Source: Stappia albiluteola
GTDB taxonomy: Bacteria > Pseudomonadota > Alphaproteobacteria > Rhizobiales > Stappiaceae
Direction: 5' to 3'
Assembly (NCBI RefSeq): GCF_014050225.1
Contig: NZ_JACFXV010000044.1
Location: 62,001-126,000 of the forward strand
DNA length: 64,000 bases
Shown here: one piece after another, positions 1 through 10,058 of the stretch
How positions within the stretch are numbered: the stretch's first letter is position 1
Layout of the letters: the number at the start of each line of letters is the position of its first letter
Made by a program: the position numbers and the translations under genes
The notes under the pieces: generated by a model
The model's database searches: none
Told to the model about the DNA's origin: nothing
Seen by the model: only the letters and a program-made list of their open reading frames with translations

Positions 1-288
1 GAGACGGACGTCCTGAACTCGTCCGAGCCCGTAGTGGTCGATTTCTGGGCCGAATGGTGCGGTCCCTGCAAGATGATCGCTCCGGCGCTGGAGGAGATCT
101 CAACCGAGCTCAAGGGACAGGTGAAGATCGCCAAGCTCAATGTCGACGAGAACCAGAATACCGCCATCAAATACGGTGTGCGGTCGATCCCGACACTGAT
201 CGTCTTCAAGAACGGCGAGCCGGTCGCTACCCAGGTGGGTGCCGCGCCGAAGAACCGGCTGTCGGACTGGATCAAGAGCTCGACCTGA
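1..288 (+). CDS. trxA: Thioredoxin, 5' end cut by the window edge
   Basis: This is the C-terminal 95 residues of thioredoxin, the small cytoplasmic disulfide reductase that passes electrons from thioredoxin reductase to target proteins. The frame is open from base 1, so the start lies outside the window. The active site WCGPCK is read at about residues 19-24 of the fragment, after the usual VVDFWAEW strand. The conserved cis-proline segment (RSIPT) and the C-terminal helix are intact. An internal GTG at base 34 would cut away the first strand and is not the real start. A strong hairpin follows at 353-384 before grpE. The family call is secure; only the N-terminus is missing. Confidence 0.95.
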   Translation, partial: ETDVLNSSEPVVVDFWAEWCGPCKMIAPALEEISTELKGQVKIAKLNVDENQNTAIKYGVRSIPTLIVFKNGEPVATQVGAAPKNRLSDWIKSST

Positions 289-352
289 TAGGGCAGGCCC
301 GGATAGATAACGGGCTGAAGCTCCGATCCGGTCGGTGGATCGCATTCGAATA

Positions 353-384
353 CGCGCCTCTGAAACCGCTGTTTCAGGGGCGCG
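353..384 (+). terminator. Strong hairpin after trxA
   Basis: Bases 353-366 pair with 371-384 around a four-base loop (14 pairs, one of them G-T). It lies between trxA and grpE. No T-run follows, so it is either a weak intrinsic terminator or a processing or stability hairpin. Confidence 0.5.
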
Positions 385-558
385 GCCATGATGATGTCCC
401 GCTTCAGGCCCTGCCGCAGGCCCTTCAGGCTTTACGCCTGAGAAAATGCGTGTATGACGGGAGCCGGCACTGGCCGCTGAATCCGAACCATTGCTCCCGA
501 TTTGCCCCGGTTTGTGCCGCCCCCGTCGGGCATAATGAGATGACGAGTTGAGCGTGAT

Positions 559-1197
559 ATGAACGAAAACGGCAAGACTCCCGAAACTTCCGAAAACACG
601 GCCGACCCGCAGCAGGCGAACGCTGCGCAGTCCACCGCGGGCCCCTCGGTTGGCGGTGAAGGCGACGCCCTCTCAGCTCTTGCTGCGGAAAACGCAGAAC
701 TCAAGGATCGCACCTTGCGGGTGATGGCGGAGATGGAAAATCTGCGCCGCCGCACGGAGAAGGAAATCCGTGACGCCAAGCAATATTCGGTGGCCGGATT
801 TGCACGCGACATGCTGGCGGTGACCGATAATCTGCGCCGCGCGCTGGAATCTCTTTCGTCCGATGCGCGCGATAGCGCCGATGAAGCGATGAAGGGCCTG
901 ATCGCGGGCGTCGAGATGACCGAGCGAGAGATGCTCAATCAACTCGAGAAGCACGGGGTCAAGAAGCTCGATCCGCAAGGGCAGAAGTTCGACCCGCATT
1001 TCCATCAGGCAATGTTCGAGGTGCCGAACCCCTCCATTCCCGCCAATACCGTGGTGCAGGTGATGCAGGCCGGCTATACGATCGGTGACCGGGTCCTGCG
1101 CCCGGCGCTCGTCGGCGTCTCCAAGGGCGGCCCGAAGGAAGCAGGCGCAGCAAACGGCGACGCACAACCAGGCGCGACTGTCGACAAGACGGCCTGA
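559..1197 (+). CDS. grpE: GrpE nucleotide exchange factor
   Basis: GrpE releases ADP from the chaperone DnaK and so drives its folding cycle in the cytoplasm. At 212 residues it has the family layout. A low-complexity N-terminus of about 45 residues is followed by the long dimerising helix with the [13 protein letters not shown] segment. After that comes the beta-rich C-terminal domain with the [20 protein letters not shown] segment near residues 134-153. The C-terminal tail is rich in Ala, Gly and Asp. In many rhizobia hrcA lies directly upstream; here the upstream gene is trxA and I see no CIRCE operator in the 270-base gap. Heat induction, if any, is therefore more likely through sigma-32, but no promoter is recognised with confidence. 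Confidence 0.96.
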   Translation: MNENGKTPETSENTADPQQANAAQSTAGPSVGGEGDALSALAAENAELKDRTLRVMAEMENLRRRTEKEIRDAKQYSVAGFARDMLAVTDNLRRALESLSSDARDSADEAMKGLIAGVEMTEREMLNQLEKHGVKKLDPQGQKFDPHFHQAMFEVPNPSIPANTVVQVMQAGYTIGDRVLRPALVGVSKGGPKEAGAANGDAQPGATVDKTA

Positions 1198-1271
1198 CGC
1201 CGCACTGACTCCCTGGCTGCGCGTCCGTCCGCCACCGGCGGAGTATTGAACTCGTTGGTCCGGGGGCGCCG

Positions 1272-1883
1272 ATGCTGCTTATCCTCGACTTTCTCGGTGT
1301 GGCGATCTTCGCGATCACAGGCGCGATCGTCGCATCGCGCCTGAAGCTCGACATAATCGCTTTCCTGTTTTTCGCGACTTTTACCGGCATCGGCGGCGGC
1401 ACGGCCCGAGACCTGCTGCTTGGGGTTCCCGTTTTCTGGGTCGAGGATCAGACCTATCTGATCGTCTGCCTCCTCGTCGGCGCCGCCATGTGGTTCGCCG
1501 CGCCGCTTTTCGAAAGCTGGGGCAAGCCGTTGCGATGGGCGGACGCCGTCGGGATCTCCGCCTATTCGGTCATGGGGGCGGCCAAGACGCTGTCGCAGGG
1601 CGATGTGGCAGTGGTCGCGGTTCTCATGGGAGTGGCGACGGCAACCTTCGGCGGGATCATTCGCGATACGATCGCCGGCCAGCCGTCCGCCCTGGTGAAA
1701 TCCGAAATCTACCTCACCGCCGCCTTCGCCGGAGCCGCGGGATATGTCTGCCTGACGCTTCTTGGCGTCGGAAACTGGCCGGCGGCAATCGCGGGTGGGG
1801 CATTCGCCTTCGCTCTTCGGGCGGGAGCGATCCAATATGGCTGGAGCCTGCCCGGATATCGCCCTCCGGACACGGCGGAATAA
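1272..1883 (+). CDS. TRIC-type cation channel family protein (UPF0126)
   Basis: This inner-membrane protein of 203 residues has about seven hydrophobic segments and belongs to the bacterial trimeric intracellular cation channel family, formerly UPF0126 (YicG-like). It shows the two related halves of the family. Each half has a glycine-rich GGGTARDLLLG or GGIIRD motif, at about residues 41-51 and 116-121, which forms the pore helices in known TRIC structures. The natural role of bacterial TRIC proteins is unsettled; monovalent cation conduction is known from structural work on homologues. The start ATG follows a G-rich stretch (ggtccggggg). The gene stands alone, 74 bases after grpE. Confidence 0.85.
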   Translation: MLLILDFLGVAIFAITGAIVASRLKLDIIAFLFFATFTGIGGGTARDLLLGVPVFWVEDQTYLIVCLLVGAAMWFAAPLFESWGKPLRWADAVGISAYSVMGAAKTLSQGDVAVVAVLMGVATATFGGIIRDTIAGQPSALVKSEIYLTAAFAGAAGYVCLTLLGVGNWPAAIAGGAFAFALRAGAIQYGWSLPGYRPPDTAE

Positions 1884-1900
1884 TTCCCGAAGTGGAATTG

Positions 1901-2251
1901 TCAGGCGGCGTCGCGGTGCTGCGGCGCGCCGAGAGCGGGCGCGGAAGTCGCGTCGGAAACCGCTTTCAGCCGGTCGGCCTCTTCATGCCAATGACTTGCC
2001 TCACGCCGCTTGACGCGAGCTTCGCGGCGCCATTTGCCCTGCTTCGCCCAGGCGGCAGTGCCACCGATCAGGACGCCGACGGCAACCGCGGCAAAGAGAA
2101 ACCAGAACAGGGGCGCCGTCACGGCGAGGGCCGGCTGACCGTCGGAGAAGGGGTCGAGCGACAACGTGGCGTCGTGCCGGTTCGCAACCGCCGCCACGAT
2201 AAGCAGGACGGCAAGTGGCAGCAGGATGAGGCTCTTCAAAAAGCGTATCAC
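1901..2251 (-). CDS. LapA-domain (DUF1049) inner-membrane protein
   Basis: This 116-residue protein has two hydrophobic segments, at about residues 7-23 and 47-66, followed by a charged, Arg/Lys/Glu-rich cytoplasmic helix. That is the layout of the LapA/DUF1049 family. The E. coli member works with LapB in controlling lipopolysaccharide synthesis through LpxC turnover; whether this protein does so in alphaproteobacteria is inference. The C-terminal tail is Ala-rich and low in complexity. The gene lies downstream of ihfB on the same strand, separated by a rhizobial-type intergenic repeat (2308-2422). It converges on the TRIC gene with a 17-base gap. Confidence 0.75.
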   Translation of the reverse strand: MIRFLKSLILLPLAVLLIVAAVANRHDATLSLDPFSDGQPALAVTAPLFWFLFAAVAVGVLIGGTAAWAKQGKWRREARVKRREASHWHEEADRLKAVSDATSAPALGAPQHRDAA

Positions 2252-2307
2252 CGTTATCTCCCCGGAGCATGATACCGAGAACCGTTCGCCCTTCGGGAAT
2301 GCGCCCT

Positions 2308-2422
2308 AGAGCATATCCCGCCAAATCCGAACTGGATTTGGCGGCAAGGAAATGCTCAAGGTATTGATCCTGGAGCGATTTCTTATCGACCGGATGATCC
2401 TATCCGGCCGGAAAGCGCTCTA
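2308..2422. repeat. Intergenic palindromic repeat, copy 1
   Basis: The segment contains the inverted repeat ccaaatccgaactggatttgg, then a block reading gatcctggagcgatttctt, and it ends in gaaagcgctct. A second copy in the opposite orientation lies at 55208-55298. Copy 1 carries an extra hairpin at 2390-2407 (ccggat, six-base loop, atccgg). The right end overlaps the TAG stop codon of ihfB. Confidence 0.8.
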
Positions 2423-2725
2423 GTCTTCGTCTTCGCCGTGATCGACGCCGCCGTTCAGGCGCTCGCGCATTTCCTTGCCCGTCTTGAAGAAGGGCACATT
2501 CTTTTCGTTCACTTCGACCTTTTGGCCCGTGCGCGGATTGCGTCCAACCCGTGCCGGGCGGTTTTTCACCGAAAAGGCACCGAAGCCGCGCAGTTCGACA
2601 CGATCTCCCCGTTTGAGGGCGTCTGTGATCTCGTCCAGGATGGCGTTGACGATGTTTTCGACATCACGCTGATAAAGATGCGGATTTTGCTCCGCGATCC
2701 TCTGCACCAGTTCCGACTTGATCAT
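2420..2725 (-). CDS. ihfB: Integration host factor, beta subunit
   Basis: This nucleoid protein pairs with IhfA to bend DNA sharply at specific sites, and it supports sigma-54 promoters, recombination and replication. At 101 residues it has the normal length. It begins [18 protein letters not shown], typical of the beta subunit rather than HU. It carries the DNA-binding arm with the RNPRTG motif at about residues 62-67, whose proline intercalates into DNA. The C-terminal tail is acidic. Its ATG overlaps the sppA stop by four bases, so the two are translationally coupled, an arrangement common in alphaproteobacteria. The window also encodes RpoN, a typical IHF client. Confidence 0.93.
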   Translation of the reverse strand: MIKSELVQRIAEQNPHLYQRDVENIVNAILDEITDALKRGDRVELRGFGAFSVKNRPARVGRNPRTGQKVEVNEKNVPFFKTGKEMRERLNGGVDHGEDED

Positions 2726-3726
2726 CGATCCGCCCCTGTCGTGTCATTGTCGTTTATTGTCTCGGGAGCGTGCCAAACCGATACGAGGCCGTCAAGCGAA
2801 ACGGCAGCAGGAACAATGTGTTTGGCGTCGCCGATTCGGCCAAGAAGGCCGTGCGATAGCCCCTGTCCGAGCGCATTGGCCAGTTGTGACGCAAAGGGAA
2901 GCTCGTCAAGCTCGGAACGCGGCGACCAGGTAATGACCGGCAGATCCTCGGCGACGCCCTTTTCCTTTTCCAGCCAGGCGATCGCTTCGTTCTCTCCTCC
3001 AAGATCGTCGACCAGCCCCAGCGACTTGGCGCGAACGCCCGAATAGATGCCGCCATTGGCGAGGTTGCGCACCTTGGCCTCGTCCAGGTTTCGCCTTTCG
3101 GCAACGATCTTCACGAACCAGTCGTAGCTGTCGTCGATAACCGCCTGCAGGTTGGCCTTGGCGGCATCGGTCGTCGGCTCGAAGAAATTCGGCTGGGCCT
3201 TCAGGGGGCCGCTCTTCACGACATTGACCTCGATGCCAAGCGTGTCCAGCAGGCCCTTGATGTTGCCGAACTGGATATAGACGCCGATCGATCCGGTCAG
3301 CGAGTTGTGGCGGGCAATGACGTGATCGGAGGTGACGGCCGTCATGTAGCCGGCCGAAGCGCCAAGCGTGCCGATCAGCGTCGTCATCGGCTTCTTCCCG
3401 GCCAGTTCGCGCAGCGCGACATAGAGGGCCTCGCCGCCCGTCGTGGAGCCACCTGGGGAATTGATCGACAGGATCACGCCCTTCACCGCATCCGACTTGG
3501 CGATCTTCTCGATCATTTCGATGCGCTTTCGATCATCGACAATGACGCCGCTGATCTCGATGCGGGCGATATGGTCGGAACGCTTGCTCGGACCGCCGAG
3601 GCCGGAGAGGCCGACAAGCGCGCCTCCAAGCAGAAGGGCCAGGGCGACGAATGCGGCGACCCGCCAAAAGGTGACCTTGCGGCGCAAACGGCGGCGGTCG
3701 ACGATCGCATCGGCATCGAAGGACAT
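2722..3726 (-). CDS. sppA: Signal peptide peptidase SppA, S49 family
   Basis: This inner-membrane serine protease digests cleaved signal peptides. It has 334 residues, which is the short single-domain form, about half the length of E. coli SppA. One N-terminal membrane segment lies near residues 21-42. The S49 core follows: [10 protein letters not shown] near 86-94 and the nucleophile Ser124 in GASAGYM. The catalytic Lys is probably the one in the VVKSGPLK segment (residues 169-176), by family analogy. It is the first gene of the sppA-ihfB pair, with a four-base overlap. The region upstream diverges from panB. Confidence 0.92.
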   Translation of the reverse strand: MSFDADAIVDRRRLRRKVTFWRVAAFVALALLLGGALVGLSGLGGPSKRSDHIARIEISGVIVDDRKRIEMIEKIAKSDAVKGVILSINSPGGSTTGGEALYVALRELAGKKPMTTLIGTLGASAGYMTAVTSDHVIARHNSLTGSIGVYIQFGNIKGLLDTLGIEVNVVKSGPLKAQPNFFEPTTDAAKANLQAVIDDSYDWFVKIVAERRNLDEAKVRNLANGGIYSGVRAKSLGLVDDLGGENEAIAWLEKEKGVAEDLPVITWSPRSELDELPFASQLANALGQGLSHGLLGRIGDAKHIVPAAVSLDGLVSVWHAPETINDNDTTGADR

Positions 3727-3922
3727 GAAGGATCAAGCTCCGTTGTCTGGTTCTCAAGGCCTACATGCCTGAGCCCGCGATGAAAAGCCCGTATTCGCCC
3801 GCGGGGTGCGATTGCTTTCGGCAGGTGCTGCCTGTATCAGGCGCACTGTTTGCCGCTTCGTCGAAAGGCTGCCCGGATCCGACGCACGTCACTGCGGGGC
3901 CGGCAGCAGGGGAGAGGACACC

Positions 3923-4732
3923 ATGGCGCAGATTACGCTCACCGCTCTCGATCGCCGCAAGGCGGAAGGTCGGCGCTTCGCCGTGTTGACGGCCTATGAC
4001 GCGACATTCGCGAGCCTCGTCGCCGACGCGGGTGCGGGTGTCATCCTCGTCGGCGACAGCCTCGGCATGGTGATCCAGGGCCGGGCTTCGACGACGCCGG
4101 TCACGATGGCCGACATGATCTATCACACCGCCTGCGTAGCGCGCGGCCTCGATGCTTCAGCCGCCGACCGGCCGCTGATCATGGCGGATATGCCGTTTGC
4201 CAGCACGTTCTCGCCGCTGGAGACGGCAAGGGAGGCGGCCCGGCTGATGCAGGTCGGGGCCAATATGGTGAAGATCGAAGGCGGAGCGGCGATGGCGGAC
4301 ACCATCCGCTTCCTGACGCAGCACGGCATTCCTGTCTGCGCCCATCTGGGCCTGACACCGCAGACGACGGACATGCTCGGCGGCTATCGCATCCAGGGCA
4401 AGAGCGAGGAAGATGCCGCCCGCATCGCCCGCGACGCCCGTCTGCTGGAGGATGCCGGCGCTCGCATGCTGCTTCTTGAATGCGTTCCGAATGCCGTCGG
4501 CAAGGCCGTTTCGGACGGCGCGAAGGTTCCGGTGATCGGCATCGGCGCGGGACCTTCCACCGACGCCCAGGTTCTCGTGCTGCACGACATGCTGGGGCTG
4601 ACACGGGGCAGGAAGGCGCGTTTCGTGAAGGACTATCTGGCGGGGCGCGGCGACGTGGCGGCCGCCCTCAAGGCCTTCGTGGAGGAGGTCGAAAGCGGCG
4701 CCTATCCCGCGCCGGAACACTGCTACGGGTAG
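3923..4732 (+). CDS. panB: Ketopantoate hydroxymethyltransferase
   Basis: PanB adds a one-carbon unit from methylene-tetrahydrofolate to 2-oxoisovalerate, the first committed step of pantothenate and coenzyme A synthesis. The 269-residue product begins MAQITLTALDRRKAEG. It has the metal- and substrate-binding segments AYDATFASLVADAG and LVGDSLGMVIQG, then MVKIEGG and the C-terminal VIGIGAGPSTDAQVLV. The frame is open upstream to 3806, but the ATG at 3923 follows a good ribosome site (ggggagagg) and gives the normal family length. No panC is adjacent. A strong terminator follows at 4761-4788. Confidence 0.96.
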   Translation: MAQITLTALDRRKAEGRRFAVLTAYDATFASLVADAGAGVILVGDSLGMVIQGRASTTPVTMADMIYHTACVARGLDASAADRPLIMADMPFASTFSPLETAREAARLMQVGANMVKIEGGAAMADTIRFLTQHGIPVCAHLGLTPQTTDMLGGYRIQGKSEEDAARIARDARLLEDAGARMLLLECVPNAVGKAVSDGAKVPVIGIGAGPSTDAQVLVLHDMLGLTRGRKARFVKDYLAGRGDVAAALKAFVEEVESGAYPAPEHCYG

Positions 4733-4760
4733 GCGCACCCGTCATTGAATGCGAAAACGA

Positions 4761-4788
4761 GAAAAGCCCGGCGCGAGCCGGGCTTTTC
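4761..4788. terminator. Bidirectional terminator between panB and rpsA
   Basis: A perfect 12-base stem (gaaaagcccggc with gccgggcttttc) closes on a gcga loop. It has A-rich and T-rich arms, so it can end both panB (plus) and rpsA (minus) transcripts. Confidence 0.9.
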
Positions 4789-4849
4789 GTTGGTTGCAGG
4801 GGCGTCTTTCCCGCACCCGACGGGCGCGGGAAAGACTGGACCGGTCTGC

Positions 4850-6559
4850 TTATTCGTCGCCGCCTTCGCGGGCCTTGAGGGCCGCGCCAAGGATGTCGCC
4901 GAGCGAAGCGCCGCTGTCGGACGAGCCGTACTGGGCGACCGCTTCCTTCTCCTCGGCGATTTCGAGCGCCTTGATGGAGACGGAGACGCGACGGTTCTTC
5001 TTGTCGAACTGCGTCACGCGGGCATCGAACTTCTCGCCGACCGAGAAGCGCTCGGGGCGCTGTTCGGCGCGATCGCGGGCCAGGTCGGCGCGACGGACGA
5101 AGGTGGTCAGGTCGGTATCGACGATCTTCGCCTCCAGGCCGCCTTCCTTGACTTCGGTGACTTCGCAGGTCACGACGGCACCTTTGCGGATTTCACCCGC
5201 AGCAGCCGTGTCGAACGGATCGCCGCCCAGCTGCTTGATGCCGAGCGAGATGCGCTCCTTGTCGACATCGACGTCGAGCACGACCGCGCGGACCACGTCG
5301 CCCTTCTTGTATTCCTCGATGACCTGCTCGCCCGGACGGTTCCAGTCGAGGTCGGACAGGTGCACCATGCCGTCGACGTCGCCGTCGAGACCGATGAACA
5401 GACCGAATTCGGTCTTGTTCTTGACCTCGCCCTCGACCTCGGTGCCGGAGGGATACTTCTCTGCGAAGGCTTCCCACGGGTTCTGCAGGGTCTGCTTGAG
5501 ACCGAGCGAGATGCGGCGCTTGACCGGATCGACTTCGAGGATCATCACGTCCACTTCCTGGGAGGTGGAAACGATCTTGCCCGGATGGACGTTCTTCTTC
5601 GTCCAGGACATCTCGGAAACGTGGATCAGGCCCTCGATGCCCGGCTCCAGCTCCACGAAGGCGCCGTAGTCGGTGATGTTGGTCACGCGGCCCGCGAACT
5701 TGGCGCCGACCGGGTACTTGGCGTCGATGCCATCCCACGGATCGGTCTCAAGCTGCTTCATGCCGAGCGAAATGCGGTGCGTGTCCTGATTGACGCGGAT
5801 GATCTGGACCTTGACGGTCTGGCCGATCGTCAGCACCTCGCTCGGATGGTTGATGCGACGCCATGCGATGTCGGTGACATGCAGCAGGCCGTCGATGCCG
5901 CCGAGATCCACGAAAGCGCCGTAGTCGGTGATGTTCTTGACGACACCCTCGACGATCTGGCCTTCCTCGAGGCTCTGCACCAGCTCCGAACGCTGCTCGG
6001 CGCGGGTCTCTTCCAGCACGACGCGGCGGGACACCACGATGTTGCCGCGACGCTTGTCCATCTTCAGGATCTGGAAAGGCTGCGGGGTGTGCATCAGCGG
6101 GGTGACGTCGCGAACCGGACGGATATCGACCTGCGAGCGCGGCAGGAAGGCCACGGCGCCGTCGAGATCGACGGTGAAGCCGCCCTTGACCTGGTTGAAG
6201 ATCTGGCCGTTGACCTTTTCGCCGGCCTCGAAGGCCACTTCCAGGCGCACCCAGCTTTCCTCGCGGCGCGCCTTGTCGCGCGACAGCACGGCTTCGCCAA
6301 GCGCGTTCTCGACGCGCTCGAGATAGACCTCGACTTCGTCGCCGACCGAAAGGGCGGGGCCGTCTTCACGACCGCGGCCGCCGAATTCCTTCAGCGGAAT
6401 GCGGCCTTCGACCTTCAGGCCGACGTCGATGACCGCGAGGTCCTTCTCGATGGCAATGACGGTGCCCTTGACCACGGAGCCTTCATAGAGCTCCTGGGTT
6501 TCAAAGGACTCGTTGAGAAGGGCTGCAAAATCCTCGCGGGAGGGGTTCAGACTATTCAT
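4850..6559 (-). CDS. rpsA: 30S ribosomal protein S1
   Basis: S1 binds mRNA on the small ribosomal subunit and helps initiation on structured or weak ribosome sites. The 569-residue product contains six S1 RNA-binding repeats. The first two ribosome-binding repeats are divergent and the later ones carry DYGAFV or EFGLFI cores (for example NITDYGAFVDLGGIDGL). The frame runs on to 6706, but the start chosen is the ATG at 6559. It reads MNSLNPSREDFAALLNESF as in other alphaproteobacteria and has an AGGAG ribosome site just upstream. It lies 230 bases downstream of cmk, the usual aroA-cmk-rpsA order. Confidence 0.97.
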   Translation of the reverse strand: MNSLNPSREDFAALLNESFETQELYEGSVVKGTVIAIEKDLAVIDVGLKVEGRIPLKEFGGRGREDGPALSVGDEVEVYLERVENALGEAVLSRDKARREESWVRLEVAFEAGEKVNGQIFNQVKGGFTVDLDGAVAFLPRSQVDIRPVRDVTPLMHTPQPFQILKMDKRRGNIVVSRRVVLEETRAEQRSELVQSLEEGQIVEGVVKNITDYGAFVDLGGIDGLLHVTDIAWRRINHPSEVLTIGQTVKVQIIRVNQDTHRISLGMKQLETDPWDGIDAKYPVGAKFAGRVTNITDYGAFVELEPGIEGLIHVSEMSWTKKNVHPGKIVSTSQEVDVMILEVDPVKRRISLGLKQTLQNPWEAFAEKYPSGTEVEGEVKNKTEFGLFIGLDGDVDGMVHLSDLDWNRPGEQVIEEYKKGDVVRAVVLDVDVDKERISLGIKQLGGDPFDTAAAGEIRKGAVVTCEVTEVKEGGLEAKIVDTDLTTFVRRADLARDRAEQRPERFSVGEKFDARVTQFDKKNRRVSVSIKALEIAEEKEAVAQYGSSDSGASLGDILGAALKAREGGDE

Positions 6560-6788
6560 GAATTCTCCTGAAAGCCAAATCTGGCTTGTCGCCGGCGGGC
6601 TGGTGTTGCACTCGGAGTTCGGCTCGTCCGGCTTGCCTTCGGGCAAGCTTTTCGCGAAGCCAGTGGCTTCGCGTGCCGGCGATGCGGGCGGCCTGATCCG
6701 TTTCAATGTTCCTGTCGGTTCCCCGCGGTGGGCTCGCTTTCATCGACGGCATCTCTGCCGGTCGCTCAGCAATGCGGAAAACGCAGCG

Positions 6789-8863
<2,075 letters not shown>

Positions 8864-8948
8864 TCACAAAACCCGGTAGGCAAACGAGGCCGAAACAAGG
8901 GAAAATTCTTGACAGATCGGCGTGGGCGTTCGAAGGCAAGATTTCGCT

Positions 8949-8977
8949 TTGACACGGCGGCGGGCAGCGTTTATGCG
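8949..8977 (+). promoter_or_regulatory. Sigma-70 type promoter for the FYDLN gene
   Basis: A -35 TTGACA at 8949-8954 and a -10 TATGCG at 8972-8977 are separated by 17 bases. They lie 32 bases upstream of the GTG at 9010. Confidence 0.7.
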
Positions 8978-9009
8978 GTCCCCGCTCATTCAGGATAAGG
9001 GTAAGGACC

Positions 9010-9402
9010 GTGGCAAAACCCGAACTCGGTACGAAGCGGCTGTGCAGCGGATGCGGCGCGAAATATTATGACCTCCATCGTGATCCCATCACTTGCCCGA
9101 AATGCGGAACGATCTTCGAGCTGACGACGACGGCCGTCCGCCCGACCAAGGCCTCCAAGGTGGTCGTTCAAGACGACGAGGAGGAAGAGGAACTGGAGGG
9201 CGCCGAACTGGTCAGCCTCGAGGAGGCGGATGCGGAAGCCGGTGCCGATGCCGATACGGATGTCGACGGGGACGACGACGTGGATGTCGGCGAGAACCTT
9301 GCCGATGACGATGACGATGTCTTCATCGAGGACGAGGATGAGGACGACGATGAAGTGCCCGGCATCATGGTCGAGCGCGAGGACGACGACGCCGATCGTT
9401 GA
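9010..9402 (+). CDS. TIGR02300 / FYDLN-acid family protein
   Basis: This 130-residue protein belongs to an alphaproteobacterial family of unknown function. The N-terminal 40 residues form a likely zinc ribbon with Cys12-x2-Cys15 (CSGCGAKYYDL) and Cys29-x2-Cys32 (CPKCG). From about residue 57 to the end it is a run of Asp and Glu, including stretches of up to six acidic residues in a row. The start is GTG with taagga just upstream. The gene diverges from aroA and has its own promoter. The acidic tail and zinc ribbon would suit a nucleic-acid mimic or RNA polymerase/ribosome-associated factor, but that is speculation. Confidence 0.88.
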   Translation: MAKPELGTKRLCSGCGAKYYDLHRDPITCPKCGTIFELTTTAVRPTKASKVVVQDDEEEEELEGAELVSLEEADAEAGADADTDVDGDDDVDVGENLADDDDDVFIEDEDEDDDEVPGIMVEREDDDADR

Positions 9403-9503
9403 CCCCGCGCGCCCGGGAGTGCCGATTTCCGCCTGCCCGCAGACATTGTCCACAACGGGCGGAGGCAGTTCGGGAAGCGACAGGGCGAGGGGCGACATTC
9501 TGC

Positions 9504-9531
9504 TTGACACTGCGGGCGGACAATCTATTTT
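9504..9531 (+). promoter_or_regulatory. Promoter for tRNA-Ala
   Basis: TTGACA at 9504-9509 and TATTTT at 9526-9531 are 16 bases apart. They lie about 80 bases upstream of the first tRNA-Ala. Confidence 0.65.
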
Positions 9532-9613
9532 CCGCCCGCACCGAGGCCGGTTTCCCAAGCTGGCCGACAGCGATGCAAGGTACTGAAATCCAGGCTTTGC
9601 GGAATTGCCGGAA

Positions 9614-9689
<76 letters not shown>

Positions 9690-9836
9690 TTTCCGACATT
9701 TCGATTGCGTCTTGCGTTTCTTGATGCGGTAGGAAACTCGCTTCCGGCATAGGCAAGCGGTCTTGGCTTGCAACCGGAATGCGGCAGATATCCCGCAACG
9801 GGGTGGTTCCCCCGGAGGCATTGCCTCGAAGCGAAT

Positions 9837-9912
<76 letters not shown>

Positions 9913-10008
9913 AACTCCCATTCCATATAGCTTTGCAGTTTGAGTGCCGGGCGGCCGTCCGGCGTGACCGTCTGCCATGCTCCGGGACCGCGGTTTCCCG
10001 AATAAGTG

Positions 10009-10043
10009 AAGGCCGCCGCAACCGTGCGGGTTGCGGCGGCCTT
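10009..10043. terminator. Terminator hairpin between tRNA-Ala and the chemoreceptor gene
   Basis: Bases 10009-10023 (aaggccgccgcaacc) pair perfectly with 10029-10043 around a five-base loop. It sits between the convergent tRNA-Ala pair and the chemoreceptor gene. Confidence 0.85.
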
Positions 10044-10058
10044 CGCGTCTTCAATGCC

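Noticed and set aside
289-558. CIRCE/HrcA operator before grpE
   Set aside because: No TTAGCACTC-N9-GAGTGCTAA-like inverted repeat is present.
4745-6571. 608-codon open frame on the plus strand
   Set aside because: It lies entirely opposite rpsA; its composition reflects the codon bias of the real gene.
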